Positions 25,115-33,054 of a stretch of DNA of 64,000 bases are shown here, in pieces. A program made the translations under genes and the position numbers. Each line of letters opens with the position of its first letter. Position 1 is the first letter of the stretch. The notes beneath the pieces were generated by a model. The model searched no databases, had not been told where the DNA came from, and saw only the letters and a list, made by a program, of their open reading frames with translations. The stretch comes from Phycicoccus sp. Root101. GTDB taxonomy: Bacteria > Actinomycetota > Actinomycetes > Actinomycetales > Dermatophilaceae. The stretch lies in the NCBI RefSeq assembly GCF_001426245.1, contig NZ_LMCM01000006.1:284865-348864 (forward strand), in the 5' to 3' direction.

Positions 25115-25524
25115 CCACGCCAGCAGCCGGCCCCACCGTCGGCCGGACCGTCACCCACCGTCGCTACGTGCCGTACAGCCACGCCCACTACGCGGGCAAC
25201 CTCGTCGACGGCGCTTACTCGCTGGCGGCGTTCGGCGACGTGGCCACGGAGATGTGCATCGTCACCGACGGCGACGAGGGTCTGTTCGCGTCGTACTCCG
25301 ACGTGCAGTTCAGGGCCCCTGTCCGTGCCGGTGACGTCATCGAGATCGAGGCACGGCTGGTGCGCGTCGGCACCCGGAGCCGCGAGATGGAGTTCGAGGT
25401 GCGCGTGGTCGGCCGGGGCGCCCCGGAGCGCGGCGAGTCCAGCGCGGACCTGCTCGACCCGCCGCTGGTGGCCACGACCGCCCGGGGGGTCGTGGTCGTC
25501 CCCCCGTCGGCCTCCGACAGCTGA
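25111..25524 (+). CDS. kal: 3-aminobutyryl-CoA ammonia-lyase (hotdog fold)
   Basis: This 137-residue enzyme would remove ammonia from L-3-aminobutyryl-CoA to give crotonyl-CoA. The hotdog-fold segments HAHYAGNLVDGAYSLAAFGDV (about residues 27-47), DGDEGLFASYSDVQFRAPV and RAGDVIEIEARLVRVG match the fermentation enzyme from Fusobacterium and clostridia. ATG 25111 overlaps the kamE stop, making it the last gene of a tight three-gene operon that ends at a hairpin. A general thioesterase role is the alternative, but operon context favours Kal. Confidence 0.9.
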   Translation: MTTPAAGPTVGRTVTHRRYVPYSHAHYAGNLVDGAYSLAAFGDVATEMCIVTDGDEGLFASYSDVQFRAPVRAGDVIEIEARLVRVGTRSREMEFEVRVVGRGAPERGESSADLLDPPLVATTARGVVVVPPSASDS

Positions 25525-25533
25525 GACCGGCTT

Positions 25534-25557
25534 CGGCGTGTCGCGACGGACACGCCG
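25534..25557 (+). terminator. Terminator of the kamD-kamE-kal operon
   Basis: CGGCGTGTC (25534-25542) and GACACGCCG (25549-25557) form a 9-bp stem with a 6-nt loop, 10 nt after the kal stop codon. Confidence 0.7.
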
Positions 25558-25643
25558 ACCGTTCGTCGAATGGGTTGTCCCGTAACGGTTCTCGTCCCCG
25601 CGGCTGACCTGCGCAATGGCGAGTTTCCGCCACGGACGGTGTC

Positions 25644-25671
25644 TTGACACCCCTTCCCACGCCGGTAGGTT
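25644..25671 (+). promoter_or_regulatory. Consensus-like housekeeping promoter without an adjacent gene
   Basis: TTGACA (25644-25649), 16 nt, then TAGGTT (25666-25671). Transcription would start near 25678, about 250 nt before the lnt start. This is one of the best -35/-10 pairs in the window. Confidence 0.6.
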
Positions 25672-25677
25672 TGCCCA

Positions 25678-25912
25678 CGGTCGTCCACCCGACGAACCGT
25701 CCGCGAGGGGGAATCCGCGCAGGGACGGACTCACTGACCGGTGGCTAGCGCGCGCAGCCACCGCCCGCCAGCAGTGAGTTCCGGACTCGAGCAGGTGCCC
25801 TGACCGAGGCGGTGGGGGACGGCGGCACGGCCCGTGCGCCTAGTAGACAACAGCAGGCTGTCGACACCCAGCCGACCCCCTGCTGGTCCCAACGGCAGCA
25901 CGGGCCGTGCCG
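25678..25912 (+). ncRNA. Candidate structured RNA between kal and lnt
   Basis: The segment starts at the predicted start of the TTGACA promoter and ends with a large hairpin. Inside, ACTCACTG (25729-25736) pairs with CAGTGAGT (25772-25779) and encloses GGTGGCT (25740-25746) paired with AGCCACC (25756-25762). At the 3' end a 15-bp outer stem (25823-25837 with 25898-25912) encloses CAGCAGG (25851-25857) paired with CCTGCTG (25879-25885). It codes for nothing convincing. It may be a free small RNA of about 235 nt or a long lnt leader; the RNA class is unknown. Confidence 0.4.
25823..25912 (+). terminator. Compound hairpin before lnt
   Basis: The arms 25823-25837 (CGGCACGGCCCGTGC) and 25898-25912 are perfectly complementary over 15 bp, with a nested 7-bp stem inside. 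It could end the upstream RNA. It ends 18 nt before the preferred lnt start and 6 nt before its -10. Confidence 0.5.
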
Positions 25913-25917
25913 TGTCC

Positions 25918-25923
25918 TACCGT
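25918..25923 (+). promoter_or_regulatory. Leaderless -10 of lnt
   Basis: TACCGT lies 6 nt before GTG 25930, just after the compound hairpin. Confidence 0.45.
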
Positions 25924-25929
25924 GGTGCC

Positions 25930-27582
25930 GTGCCGACGTCCTCCCGCCCGCGGGTCACCACCCTCGTCGTCCTCGTGCTCGCCGCTGTCTCGGGTGTGGC
26001 CACCGCGTTCGCCTTCCCCACGCACGACGTGTGGTGGCTCGCCCCACTCGGCGTGGGCCTTCTCTCGTGGACCGTGACGGGGGCCCGGTGGCGGCTGGCC
26101 GCCCTGGCCGGCCTCGCGCACGGCCTCGGCTTCTTCCTGCCGACCCTGTCGTGGTCCGGGATCTACGTGGGCAAGCTCCCGTGGTTCGCGCTGTCCACCC
26201 TCGAGGCCCTGTACATCGCGGCCATGTGCGCCGTCGTCGCCGTCGTCCAGCGTCCGCTGCTCGGGACGCGACTGCGCCCCCTGGCGCACGCCGTCGTGCC
26301 GCTCGCCTGGGTCCTGCAGGAGTGGGCACGCAGCACCACGCCGTTCGGCGGCTTCCCGTGGGCCCGGCTCGCGTTCAGCCAGGCCGACAGCCCGCTCGCG
26401 CCCTTCGCCCGCTTCGCAGGGGCGCCCGGCCTCACCTTCGCCGTCGCCGCGGTGGGGGTCCTGCTCCACGTGGGGGTCGAGGCAGCCGTCCGCCGCGCCC
26501 GCCGCGCCCGGCGACCGGGAGTGCCGGTGACGGTCGCGCAGCCGGTTCTCGGCGCTGTGCTGGCCGTCCTGGCGCTGGCCCCTCTGGGCCTGGCCCTGGC
26601 CACGACGCCGCCCACCGACGGCCGGAAGGTCTCGGTCCTGTTCGTCCAGGGGAACGTGCCCAAGGCGGGACTGGACTTCAACTCCGAACGGCGCAAGGTC
26701 CTCGACAACCACGTGCAGGGCACCCTTGCCGCGGCGGCGCGCAACCCGGTGCCGCCGAGCCTGGTCGTCTGGCCCGAGAACGCCTCCGACATCGACCCCT
26801 TCCGCAACCTCGACGCCGCCGCCGACATCCGGCTGGCGGTCGAGACGGTCAAGGCGCCGCTGCTGCTGGGCGCCGTCCTGGTCGGACCGGGGGAGTATGT
26901 CTCCAACGCCAGCCTGTTCTACCTGCCGGGCAGCAACGACCCTCAGCGCTACGTCAAGCAGCACCCCGTGCCGTTCGCGGAGTACATCCCCTACCGGAGC
27001 TTCTTCCGGAACTTCAGCGACAAGGTCGACCTCGTGACCCGCGACTTCGCCAAGGGGGACCGCGCCGGCGCGTTCGAGGTACCGGTCAAGGGCCAGGAGC
27101 CCTACTGGATCATCCCGACCATCTGCTTCGAGGTGGCCTACGACGACCTCATGCGCGACTCGACGCTGCAGGCCGGCAAGACCGCCAACATCCTCGCCGT
27201 CCAGACCAACAACGCCACGTTCGGCTACACCGCCGAGTCCGAGCAGCAGTTCGCCATCAGCCGGATCCGCGCCATCGAGCACGGCCGTTCGGTCGTCCAC
27301 GTCTCGACGGTGGGGGTCAGCGGCTTCATCAACCCCGACGGAACGTACGTCGACAAGACCTCGTTGTTCACCCCAGCAGCCGAGTTCGGCTCCCCGGTGG
27401 TCCGCTCGGAGGTCACCGTCGCCGACCGGCTCGGTCCGCTGCCGGAGTATGCCGCGGCCCTGGCCACGGTGGCCCTGCTCGCCATCGGACAGTGGCTGCG
27501 TCGCCGGGACGCTAGGGTCGAGGCCGCCGCCACCGACCCCGCGGGGCCGGCAGAGTCACGAAGGGACAGCGTCGTTGTCTGA
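25930..27582 (+). CDS. lnt: Apolipoprotein N-acyltransferase
   Basis: This 550-residue membrane enzyme adds the third acyl chain to lipoproteins. The N-terminal third has several hydrophobic helices ([19 protein letters not shown] and following), and the C-terminal part is a nitrilase-like domain from about residue 230. Catalytic elements visible are [10 protein letters not shown] (Glu), the Lys region before [11 protein letters not shown], and [13 protein letters not shown] (Cys). GTG 25930 is preferred because TACCGT lies 6 nt upstream; GTG 25912 is possible, and an upstream GTG at 25834 would lie inside a hairpin. It overlaps ppm by 8 nt. In M. tuberculosis the two activities are fused in Ppm1 (Rv2051c). 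Confidence 0.9.
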   Translation: MPTSSRPRVTTLVVLVLAAVSGVATAFAFPTHDVWWLAPLGVGLLSWTVTGARWRLAALAGLAHGLGFFLPTLSWSGIYVGKLPWFALSTLEALYIAAMCAVVAVVQRPLLGTRLRPLAHAVVPLAWVLQEWARSTTPFGGFPWARLAFSQADSPLAPFARFAGAPGLTFAVAAVGVLLHVGVEAAVRRARRARRPGVPVTVAQPVLGAVLAVLALAPLGLALATTPPTDGRKVSVLFVQGNVPKAGLDFNSERRKVLDNHVQGTLAAAARNPVPPSLVVWPENASDIDPFRNLDAAADIRLAVETVKAPLLLGAVLVGPGEYVSNASLFYLPGSNDPQRYVKQHPVPFAEYIPYRSFFRNFSDKVDLVTRDFAKGDRAGAFEVPVKGQEPYWIIPTICFEVAYDDLMRDSTLQAGKTANILAVQTNNATFGYTAESEQQFAISRIRAIEHGRSVVHVSTVGVSGFINPDGTYVDKTSLFTPAAEFGSPVVRSEVTVADRLGPLPEYAAALATVALLAIGQWLRRRDARVEAAATDPAGPAESRRDSVVV

Positions 27583-28345
27583 CCAGATCGACCGGGTGCT
27601 CGTCTGCATCCCGACCTACAACGAGCGGGAGAACCTCCCGCTCGTCGTCCGCCGCATCCGCGACGCCGTGCCGAGCGCGGACGTCCTCGTCCTGGACGAC
27701 AACTCCCCGGACGGCACCGGCGACGTCGCCGACGAGCTGGCGGCCGCCGACGCCCAGGTCCAGGTGCTGCACCGGCCGGGCAAGCAGGGTCTGGGCATGG
27801 CCTACCTCGCCGGCTTCCACTGGGGGCTGGACCGTGGGTACGACGCCATCGTGGAGATGGATGCGGACGGTTCGCACCAGCCCGAGCAGCTGCACCGACT
27901 TCTCGACGCACTGACCCGCGCGGACCTCGTCATCGGCTCGCGCTGGGTGCGCGGCGGCTCCGTCGTCAACTGGCCGCTGCACCGCAAGGCGCTCAGCGTC
28001 GGCGGGAACCTCTACACACGGGCCCTGCTGGGCATGCCCGTGCACGATGCGACCGCCGGGTACCGCGCGTACCGCGCCGACGCCCTGCGCGCGATGGGCC
28101 TGAGCCAGGTGGCCTCGCAGGGCTACTGCTTCCAGGTGGACCTGACCCGCCGCGCGGTGCGGCTCGGGCTGCGCGTCACCGAGGTGCCCATCACCTTCGT
28201 CGAGCGCGAGATCGGTGACTCGAAGATGAGTGGCGACATCATGCGCGAGTCGCTCCAGCGGATCACCTCGTGGGGCGTCCACCACCGGGCCGACCAGCTC
28301 CGCGGCCTCTCCCGCCGCCGGGAGGCGACGTGGCACGAGCTGTAG
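27575..28345 (+). CDS. ppm1: Polyprenol-phosphate mannosyltransferase (Dpm1/Ppm1 type)
   Basis: This 256-residue GT2 enzyme transfers mannose from GDP-mannose to polyprenyl phosphate, feeding mannosylation of lipoglycans and secreted proteins. Motifs are [15 protein letters not shown] at the N-terminus, [12 protein letters not shown] (about residue 38), [12 protein letters not shown] (about 91, the metal-binding Asp motif) and VGSRWVRGG-like [15 protein letters not shown]. There is no C-terminal membrane domain. The unusual TTG 27575 start is supported by AAGGGA 8 nt upstream and by the protein beginning [16 protein letters not shown]. It overlaps lnt, and fxsA overlaps its end. Confidence 0.92.
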   Translation: MSDQIDRVLVCIPTYNERENLPLVVRRIRDAVPSADVLVLDDNSPDGTGDVADELAAADAQVQVLHRPGKQGLGMAYLAGFHWGLDRGYDAIVEMDADGSHQPEQLHRLLDALTRADLVIGSRWVRGGSVVNWPLHRKALSVGGNLYTRALLGMPVHDATAGYRAYRADALRAMGLSQVASQGYCFQVDLTRRAVRLGLRVTEVPITFVEREIGDSKMSGDIMRESLQRITSWGVHHRADQLRGLSRRREATWHEL

Positions 28346-28860
28346 GCGGCACCCCATACGCCCGCGCCGGGCGGCCTCGCCGTCCGCGCTGGCTCGTCGT
28401 CGTGTTCGTCGTCCTGCTCGTCGTCCCGGTCCTGGAGATCGCGGCGATCATCGCCGTCGGCAAGGCGATCGGCGGGTGGCAGACCCTCGTGCTGCTGCTC
28501 GTGGAGTCCGCGCTGGGCGCCTGGCTCGTCCGGCGTGAGGGGGCCCGTGCCTGGGCCGCGCTCAACACCGCCCTGCGCACCGGGCAGATGCCCAGCCGCC
28601 AGCTCGCCGACGCGGCCCTCGTGCTGGTCGGCGGGACCCTGCTGCTGGCCCCGGGGTTCCTCACCGACATCGTCGGCTTCTTCTTCATCCTCCCCGTGAC
28701 GCGACCCATCGCCCGGACGCTGCTCGAGGCCGCGGTGGCCCGGCGCCTGCTGGGCGGCTTCCAGGGCCGGTGGGGGAGCGGCCCCGGGGGCCCGAACGGT
28801 CGGGGTGGCCCTGGTGGTTCGGGGGACGACCCCGGGGTGGTCGAGGGCGAGGTCCTGTGA
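28330..28860 (+). CDS. fxsA: FxsA family membrane protein
   Basis: This 176-residue inner-membrane protein matches FxsA, named for suppressing F-plasmid exclusion of phage T7 when overproduced in E. coli. It has an Arg-rich N-terminus and hydrophobic stretches [20 protein letters not shown] (about residues 21-40) and [15 protein letters not shown]. The conserved [22 protein letters not shown] (about 93-114) follows, then a Gly/Pro-rich cytoplasmic tail. GTG 28330 is chosen because GGAGG lies 4 nt upstream; it overlaps ppm by 16 nt. The native role is unknown. It ends the lnt-ppm-fxsA operon. Confidence 0.85.
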   Translation: MARAVGGTPYARAGRPRRPRWLVVVFVVLLVVPVLEIAAIIAVGKAIGGWQTLVLLLVESALGAWLVRREGARAWAALNTALRTGQMPSRQLADAALVLVGGTLLLAPGFLTDIVGFFFILPVTRPIARTLLEAAVARRLLGGFQGRWGSGPGGPNGRGGPGGSGDDPGVVEGEVL

Positions 28861-28876
28861 CCGACACCGCCTCTGG

Positions 28877-28920
28877 CACGACGAACGGCCGCGCCCTTTC
28901 GGGTGCGGCCGTTCGTCGTG
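28877..28920. terminator. Bidirectional terminator between fxsA and rbpA
   Basis: The arms 28877-28892 (CACGACGAACGGCCGC) and 28905-28920 are perfectly complementary over 16 bp. The stem continues through CCC/GGG to a TTTC loop, giving about 20 bp. It separates convergent fxsA and rbpA. Confidence 0.85.
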
Positions 28921-28944
28921 GAGCCCGTCGGCTCGGTGAGGTGC

Positions 28945-29304
28945 TCAGGCAGTGCGCTTGCGGCGCGGCTTCTCGCCGCGGGACTCGCGCAGGAGGACCA
29001 GGCGCTCCTCGAGGAGCTCCTCGAGCTCGGGGATGGAGCGACGCTCCAGCAGCATGTCCCAGTGGGTGCGGACGTGCTTGACCTGCTTCGCCTCGGGCTC
29101 GGGGCCGTCGACGAGACGCGCCTCTTCGCCGCACCGGCACTCCCAGGTCGGCGGGATCTCCGCCTCGATCGAGAACGGCAGCTCGGTCCGGTGCCCCTGC
29201 GGGCACACGTATGCGGTGATCTGACGCTCGCTCGGGACGACGTGGTCGTCGGTCTCGAGGCTGTGTGAAACCATTCGGCTACCGCGAAGGGTGCGCTCTG
29301 CCAT
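28945..29304 (-). CDS. rbpA: RNA polymerase-binding protein RbpA
   Basis: This 119-residue actinobacterial factor binds RNA polymerase and the principal sigma factor and helps open promoters. It has an N-terminal tail (MAERTLRGSRMVSHSLETDD), a zinc-ribbon-like core with YVCPQGHRTE and WECRCGEEA (about residues 34-63), a basic linker and the sigma-interacting helix containing RSIPELEELLEERLVLLRE. ATG 29304 is supported by GGGAG 8 nt upstream. Upstream lies a SigR-like promoter (GGAAC-18-GTT), matching the known SigR control of rbpA in Streptomyces, and a CRP-like palindrome. Linkage to ppm is also seen in M. tuberculosis (Rv2050-Rv2051c). Confidence 0.97.
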   Translation of the reverse strand: MAERTLRGSRMVSHSLETDDHVVPSERQITAYVCPQGHRTELPFSIEAEIPPTWECRCGEEARLVDGPEPEAKQVKHVRTHWDMLLERRSIPELEELLEERLVLLRESRGEKPRRKRTA

Positions 29305-29370
29305 GGTGGGTTCTCCCAACGTGCGTGGTTCCCAGCCCGCTCTGTCGGGGGCTCGGGATTCGTCAGGGAT

Positions 29371-29396
29371 AACGACGCCGACCCCTGCAATGTTCC
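29371..29396 (-). promoter_or_regulatory. SigR-like promoter of rbpA
   Basis: Read on the minus strand, GGAAC (29396-29392) is followed by exactly 18 nt and GTT (29373-29371). This fits the SigR/SigH consensus GGAAY-N18/19-GTT, about 65 nt upstream of the rbpA start. Confidence 0.65.
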
Positions 29397-29427
29397 GACG
29401 CGTGAGCGTGTCGCACGGTTGGCAGGC

Positions 29428-29443
29428 TGTGACACAGGTCACA
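29428..29443. promoter_or_regulatory. Perfect CRP/GlxR-type palindrome
   Basis: TGTGA-CACAGG-TCACA (29428-29443) matches the CRP/GlxR consensus in all ten half-site bases. It lies about 31 nt upstream of the SigR-like -35 of rbpA and 20 nt past the stop of the MFS gene. Confidence 0.55.
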
Positions 29444-29463
29444 TTTCGGGCTGTCCGCGCAGG

Positions 29464-30849
29464 TCAGACGACCTCGGGCAGCTCGTTCCCGGCGTCGAGG
29501 ATTCCCCGTCGCATGTCGACCCGCGCGAGCAGGAGCCCGCCGATGACGAAGAAGACCACCAGGGCCACGATGGCCGGGCGGTACGAGCCGGTCCACTGGT
29601 AGACCAGCCCGAAGGTCAGCGTGCCGAACCAGCTCGTGCCACGCTCCATCGCCTGGTAGAGGCTGAAGAACTCCGCCTCCCGGTTCTTCGGGACGAGCTG
29701 GCTGTAGAGCGACCGGCTCAGCGCCTGGGTCCCGCCGAGCACCAGACCGATGGCGACCCCCAGGGCGAACAGCGGGGGGAGGGTCCGGTCGGGCAGGAAG
29801 TAGGCGACCACGACGACGCCGCTCCACAGGACGAGGCCGGCCAGCACGCAGCGCCACGCGCCATACCTCTTGGCGAGCCAGCCGAAGAGGAGGGCGCCGC
29901 CGATGCCGACGAACTGCACCATGAGGAAGAGGGTGAGCATCGTCGTCTCGGCGAAGCCGAGCTCGCGCTGGCCGTAGAGGCTGGACTGGCCGATGACGGT
30001 CTGGATGCCGTCGTTGAAGAACAGGTAGGCGACGAGGAACAGCAGGGTCTGGGGGAACAGCCGCAGCTCGCGGAACGTGGACCCGAGCTGGCGGATGCTG
30101 CCCCCGACGATCCCGGCCGTCCGGGCGACCTCCGGCCGCTCCACCCCGCGCAGGCGCCACATGCCGATCACGGGGATGAGGGTGAAGGCCGCCCACCAGA
30201 GGCCGGCCATGAGCATGCTCAGCCGGACGGCACCCCCCTTGTCCAGCCCGAGCTTGCCGGGGTCGGACAGCATGAGGAAGTTCACCGCCAGCAGGAGGCC
30301 ACCACCGAGGTAGCCGAGCGCCCACCCGCGCGACGAGACCTTGTCGCGGTCGTCGGGGCTCGCGATGCGGCACAGGATCGAGTCGTAGACCACCAGCGAC
30401 GCACCCAGGCTCAGGGTGGCGACGATCAGCAGCACCACGCCGAGCTGCCAGTTGGTGCCCTTGACCAGCGCCATCAGGCACGCCGCCACCGCACCGACCC
30501 CGGCGAAGGCACCGAGCAGCCGTGCCGGGCGGGGGGACCGGTCCGCGATCGCCCCGACGAAGATCAGCGCGACGGCCGAGACGATCGTGGCGAGCGTGAC
30601 GGTGAACGGTGCGAGCGAGCCGGGGGAGATGCCCACCCCGAGGACCTCGAGGTTGGTGCGACAGGTCTGCCCGTCCGCGAGGTCCGGACAGGCGGCGCTC
30701 TCGGCCACCGCGGTGAGGTACGGGGTGAACAGGACCGTCGCGGTCGTGGTGACGTAGGCGGAGTTGGCCCAGTCGTACCAGTACCAGGACCTGCGGTAGT
30801 GCTCGTTCCCGACCCAGGCCGCCTGCTGGTCGACCGCCGCTGTTGTCAT
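29464..30849 (-). CDS. MFS transporter, UMF1/Atg22-like
   Basis: This 461-residue membrane protein has about 12 hydrophobic helices. Its N-terminus YRRSWYWYDWANSAYVTTT with the WYDWANSAY signature is characteristic of the UMF1 family, whose yeast member Atg22 exports amino acids from the vacuole. Further family features are DRSPRPARLLGAFAGVGA and GLVLGGTQALSRSLYSQLVP near the C-terminus. The substrate of bacterial members is unknown. ATG 30849 is used; CACCCT lies 6 nt upstream. It stands alone on the minus strand between rbpA and the M15 peptidase gene. Confidence 0.88.
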   Translation of the reverse strand: MTTAAVDQQAAWVGNEHYRRSWYWYDWANSAYVTTTATVLFTPYLTAVAESAACPDLADGQTCRTNLEVLGVGISPGSLAPFTVTLATIVSAVALIFVGAIADRSPRPARLLGAFAGVGAVAACLMALVKGTNWQLGVVLLIVATLSLGASLVVYDSILCRIASPDDRDKVSSRGWALGYLGGGLLLAVNFLMLSDPGKLGLDKGGAVRLSMLMAGLWWAAFTLIPVIGMWRLRGVERPEVARTAGIVGGSIRQLGSTFRELRLFPQTLLFLVAYLFFNDGIQTVIGQSSLYGQRELGFAETTMLTLFLMVQFVGIGGALLFGWLAKRYGAWRCVLAGLVLWSGVVVVAYFLPDRTLPPLFALGVAIGLVLGGTQALSRSLYSQLVPKNREAEFFSLYQAMERGTSWFGTLTFGLVYQWTGSYRPAIVALVVFFVIGGLLLARVDMRRGILDAGNELPEVV

Positions 30850-30946
30850 GCGTGAAGGGTGGCACAGCGACCGTTGTCACAGATGCGTATTGCTACCCAA
30901 GGACGAGCGGCGAGTCGGCGGCTCGCGAGGTCGTGGGGGAGTGCGA

Positions 30947-32365
30947 CTAGCCCGCGTACTCCCAGTGCCACGGCTCGGGCAGCGAGCCGTCCGGCTCGGC
31001 CCACGAGGGATGGAACCAGCCGTACAGGGGGGCGTTCTGCTTCATCCACAGGTGGGCCGAGGACCCGAAGCTCTGGATCCCTCCGCAGAGGTCGACAGCG
31101 CGTCCGAAGCCGTGCTCGCTGCGTCCGGGGGTGGCGGCCCACTTGCCGCGGTCCGCCTTGACCGAGACCTGCTCGGCGAAGGACCGGTAGGAGTCGGTGA
31201 TGCAGATCGGGGACCCGGTGTCCTTCTCGTAGGCCAGGCTCATCGCGTTGAAGGCGGCTGCCGCGCCGGGGCGCAGGCTCTGGGTGGGGTCGGCGTACAG
31301 CGGGCACAGGCCGGCGGCCGGGATCGCACCGTTCGGGTACTCGAGCTCGTTGGTGCTGCACGCCTTGACCGAGCCGTCCGCCTTGACGCCGGGGACGATC
31401 ATCGCCTTGCGCAGGCGGGCCGTGGCCGCCTTGCCCGCCTCGGTCTCGCTGCCGAGGAGCAGACCCGCGATCGGCCCGACCTTGGTCACCTGGGCGGCGT
31501 GCAGGGCGCGGGTGGCGTCGAGCTGCGACTTCTGCTGGGCGATGGCGGCGTCGAGCTTGGTTTTGGCCTCGGCCGCGGCAGCGGCGAGCTCCTTGGCGCG
31601 GGTGCTGGCCTCGACAGCCCTGACCGCGGCCTCCTGCTGGAGGGCGGTGTGGTCCTCGACCTTGTTGAAGGCCCAGGTCCGCTGGTCGCTGAGGTAGGAG
31701 AGCTGGGCTGCGGTGTCGCTGGCCTCGCTCGCGTCCTTGCCCAGGGCCTCGAACAACAGGCTCACGTCGCCGAGGGTGCCGCCACCACCGGCATAGGCCT
31801 GGTAGGCCCACTGACCGAGGGCCCGGCGGTCCTCACCCAGCTGGGTGCTCAGGCTCTGGTAGAGGGCGACGCTCCGGGCGGCCTCGTCGACGGCAGCGCG
31901 TTCGGCGGTCCGCGCCTCGGAGTACTGCTGCAGCAGGGTGTTGGCCTGCTTGGCGTAACGGTCCAGCTTGGTCGCCGACGCGGCGATGGCGGCGTTGGAA
32001 CGGGTGAGGTCTGCGGTGAGGGCGTCGGCCTGGGCGATCTGGGCGGCGACCTGCGCAGGGCTGAGCGTGGCCTCGGCCTTGCCGGCCTTGTCCTTGACGG
32101 CCTTGTCCTTGGCCGCCTTCTGCTTCGCCGCCTTGTCCTTGGCGTCTTTGGCGTCCTTGGCGCTCTGGTCCAGCAGCGAGCTGGCCGCACTGGCGCTGAC
32201 GACGGCTCCCGAGGTGGGCGTCAGGGTCGACGCCTGAGCCGAGGTCCCGCCGACCAGCACCATTACCGCGACTGCGGTCCCGGTGAGTCCGGCGCGCGTG
32301 CCGAGCCCAACCACGATCTGTCCCAACTCTCGTCCTCGCGCAGCCCGGGGGGTGGGCGGCGCCAT
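30947..32365 (-). CDS. Secreted coiled-coil M15 (VanY-type) D,D-carboxypeptidase
   Basis: This 472-residue exported protein has a signal sequence (LTGTAVAVMVLVGGTSAQAS, about residues 27-46), a Lys/Ala/Asp-rich low-complexity run (DAKDAKDKAAKQKAAKDKAV, about 68-87) and a long alpha-helical coiled-coil region (about 100-300). The C-terminal M15B peptidase domain (about 335-472) carries the zinc ligands of SEHGFGRAVDL and of WHWEYAG at the very end. It would trim D-alanyl ends in peptidoglycan. The coiled coil recalls RipA/FtsX-partner hydrolases, suggesting regulated activation at the membrane, which is inference. Confidence 0.9.
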   Translation of the reverse strand: MAPPTPRAARGRELGQIVVGLGTRAGLTGTAVAVMVLVGGTSAQASTLTPTSGAVVSASAASSLLDQSAKDAKDAKDKAAKQKAAKDKAVKDKAGKAEATLSPAQVAAQIAQADALTADLTRSNAAIAASATKLDRYAKQANTLLQQYSEARTAERAAVDEAARSVALYQSLSTQLGEDRRALGQWAYQAYAGGGGTLGDVSLLFEALGKDASEASDTAAQLSYLSDQRTWAFNKVEDHTALQQEAAVRAVEASTRAKELAAAAAEAKTKLDAAIAQQKSQLDATRALHAAQVTKVGPIAGLLLGSETEAGKAATARLRKAMIVPGVKADGSVKACSTNELEYPNGAIPAAGLCPLYADPTQSLRPGAAAAFNAMSLAYEKDTGSPICITDSYRSFAEQVSVKADRGKWAATPGRSEHGFGRAVDLCGGIQSFGSSAHLWMKQNAPLYGWFHPSWAEPDGSLPEPWHWEYAG

Positions 32366-32435
32366 GCTCCTCGAGGAGGTTAACCGCGCGGGCGCGCAGC
32401 CCGCCTCGGTCGTTCCGGCACAAACTTCGGCCGTT

Positions 32436-32927
32436 CTACCGAGCCGGTCGCTCCATCAGGCTGACGACGTGTCCGCTTGCCCCCCGTTGGTGCACCTCGC
32501 GGTACCCGCGGGCACGGTGGAAGGCCAGGGACGGCTCGTTCGGTGGATCGATGTTGACCTCCAGCACCAACCGACCACGGGGGACCGCGGACGCCTCGAC
32601 GGCGTCGTAGACGGCCGAGGCGAGCCCGCGGCGCCGGAACGTCCCGTCGATGACGATGCGGTCGAGGTAGTCGAACGCGTCGCCGTACTCCTGGGAGAAC
32701 CAGCGGTAGTTCTCCGAGTCGTAGTCGCTGCCGGGGGAGAAGACGAGGACGAAGCCGGCGACCTGTCCGTCGCACACGATGACGTCGGCCCGGGACGCCC
32801 AACCACGCAGCTGGTGCAGGCGGGCCGCGTCCATCGGCGAGAGCAGCTCCACGTGGCGGCGGTTCAGGTCCAGGACCGCGTCGACGTCGTCGTCGGTCAT
32901 CGGTCGGAGCAGGTTCGAACGGTCCAT
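32436..32927 (-). CDS. GNAT family N-acetyltransferase
   Basis: This protein of about 163 residues has the GNAT acetyl-CoA-binding signature in IVIDGTFRRRGLASAVYDAVE (motif A, about residues 91-111), followed by VLEVNIDPPNEPSLAFHRARGYREV (motif B). It would acetylate a small molecule or protein. ATG 32927 is used, with CAGACT 7 nt upstream; ATG 32948 in frame is an alternative. It diverges from the secreted HAD phosphatase gene. No substrate can be proposed. Confidence 0.85.
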   Translation of the reverse strand: MDRSNLLRPMTDDDVDAVLDLNRRHVELLSPMDAARLHQLRGWASRADVIVCDGQVAGFVLVFSPGSDYDSENYRWFSQEYGDAFDYLDRIVIDGTFRRRGLASAVYDAVEASAVPRGRLVLEVNIDPPNEPSLAFHRARGYREVHQRGASGHVVSLMERPAR

Positions 32928-33054
32928 GGAGGCGAGTCTGTCACCCATGACATTTGTCACTTCCGCCCTGGTCGGGGGCTGCATAGCCTCCGCCGGTCAC
33001 GTGGTGCCCGATCCGTCCGTTGCCACCTGCTTCCACCCCTACAGGAGTGCCCGT

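Noticed and set aside
25690-25800. Resemblance to a c-di-AMP (ydaO-type) riboswitch
   Set aside because: Only a few G-rich stretches match; the hallmark internal motifs are absent and the downstream gene is not a usual target.
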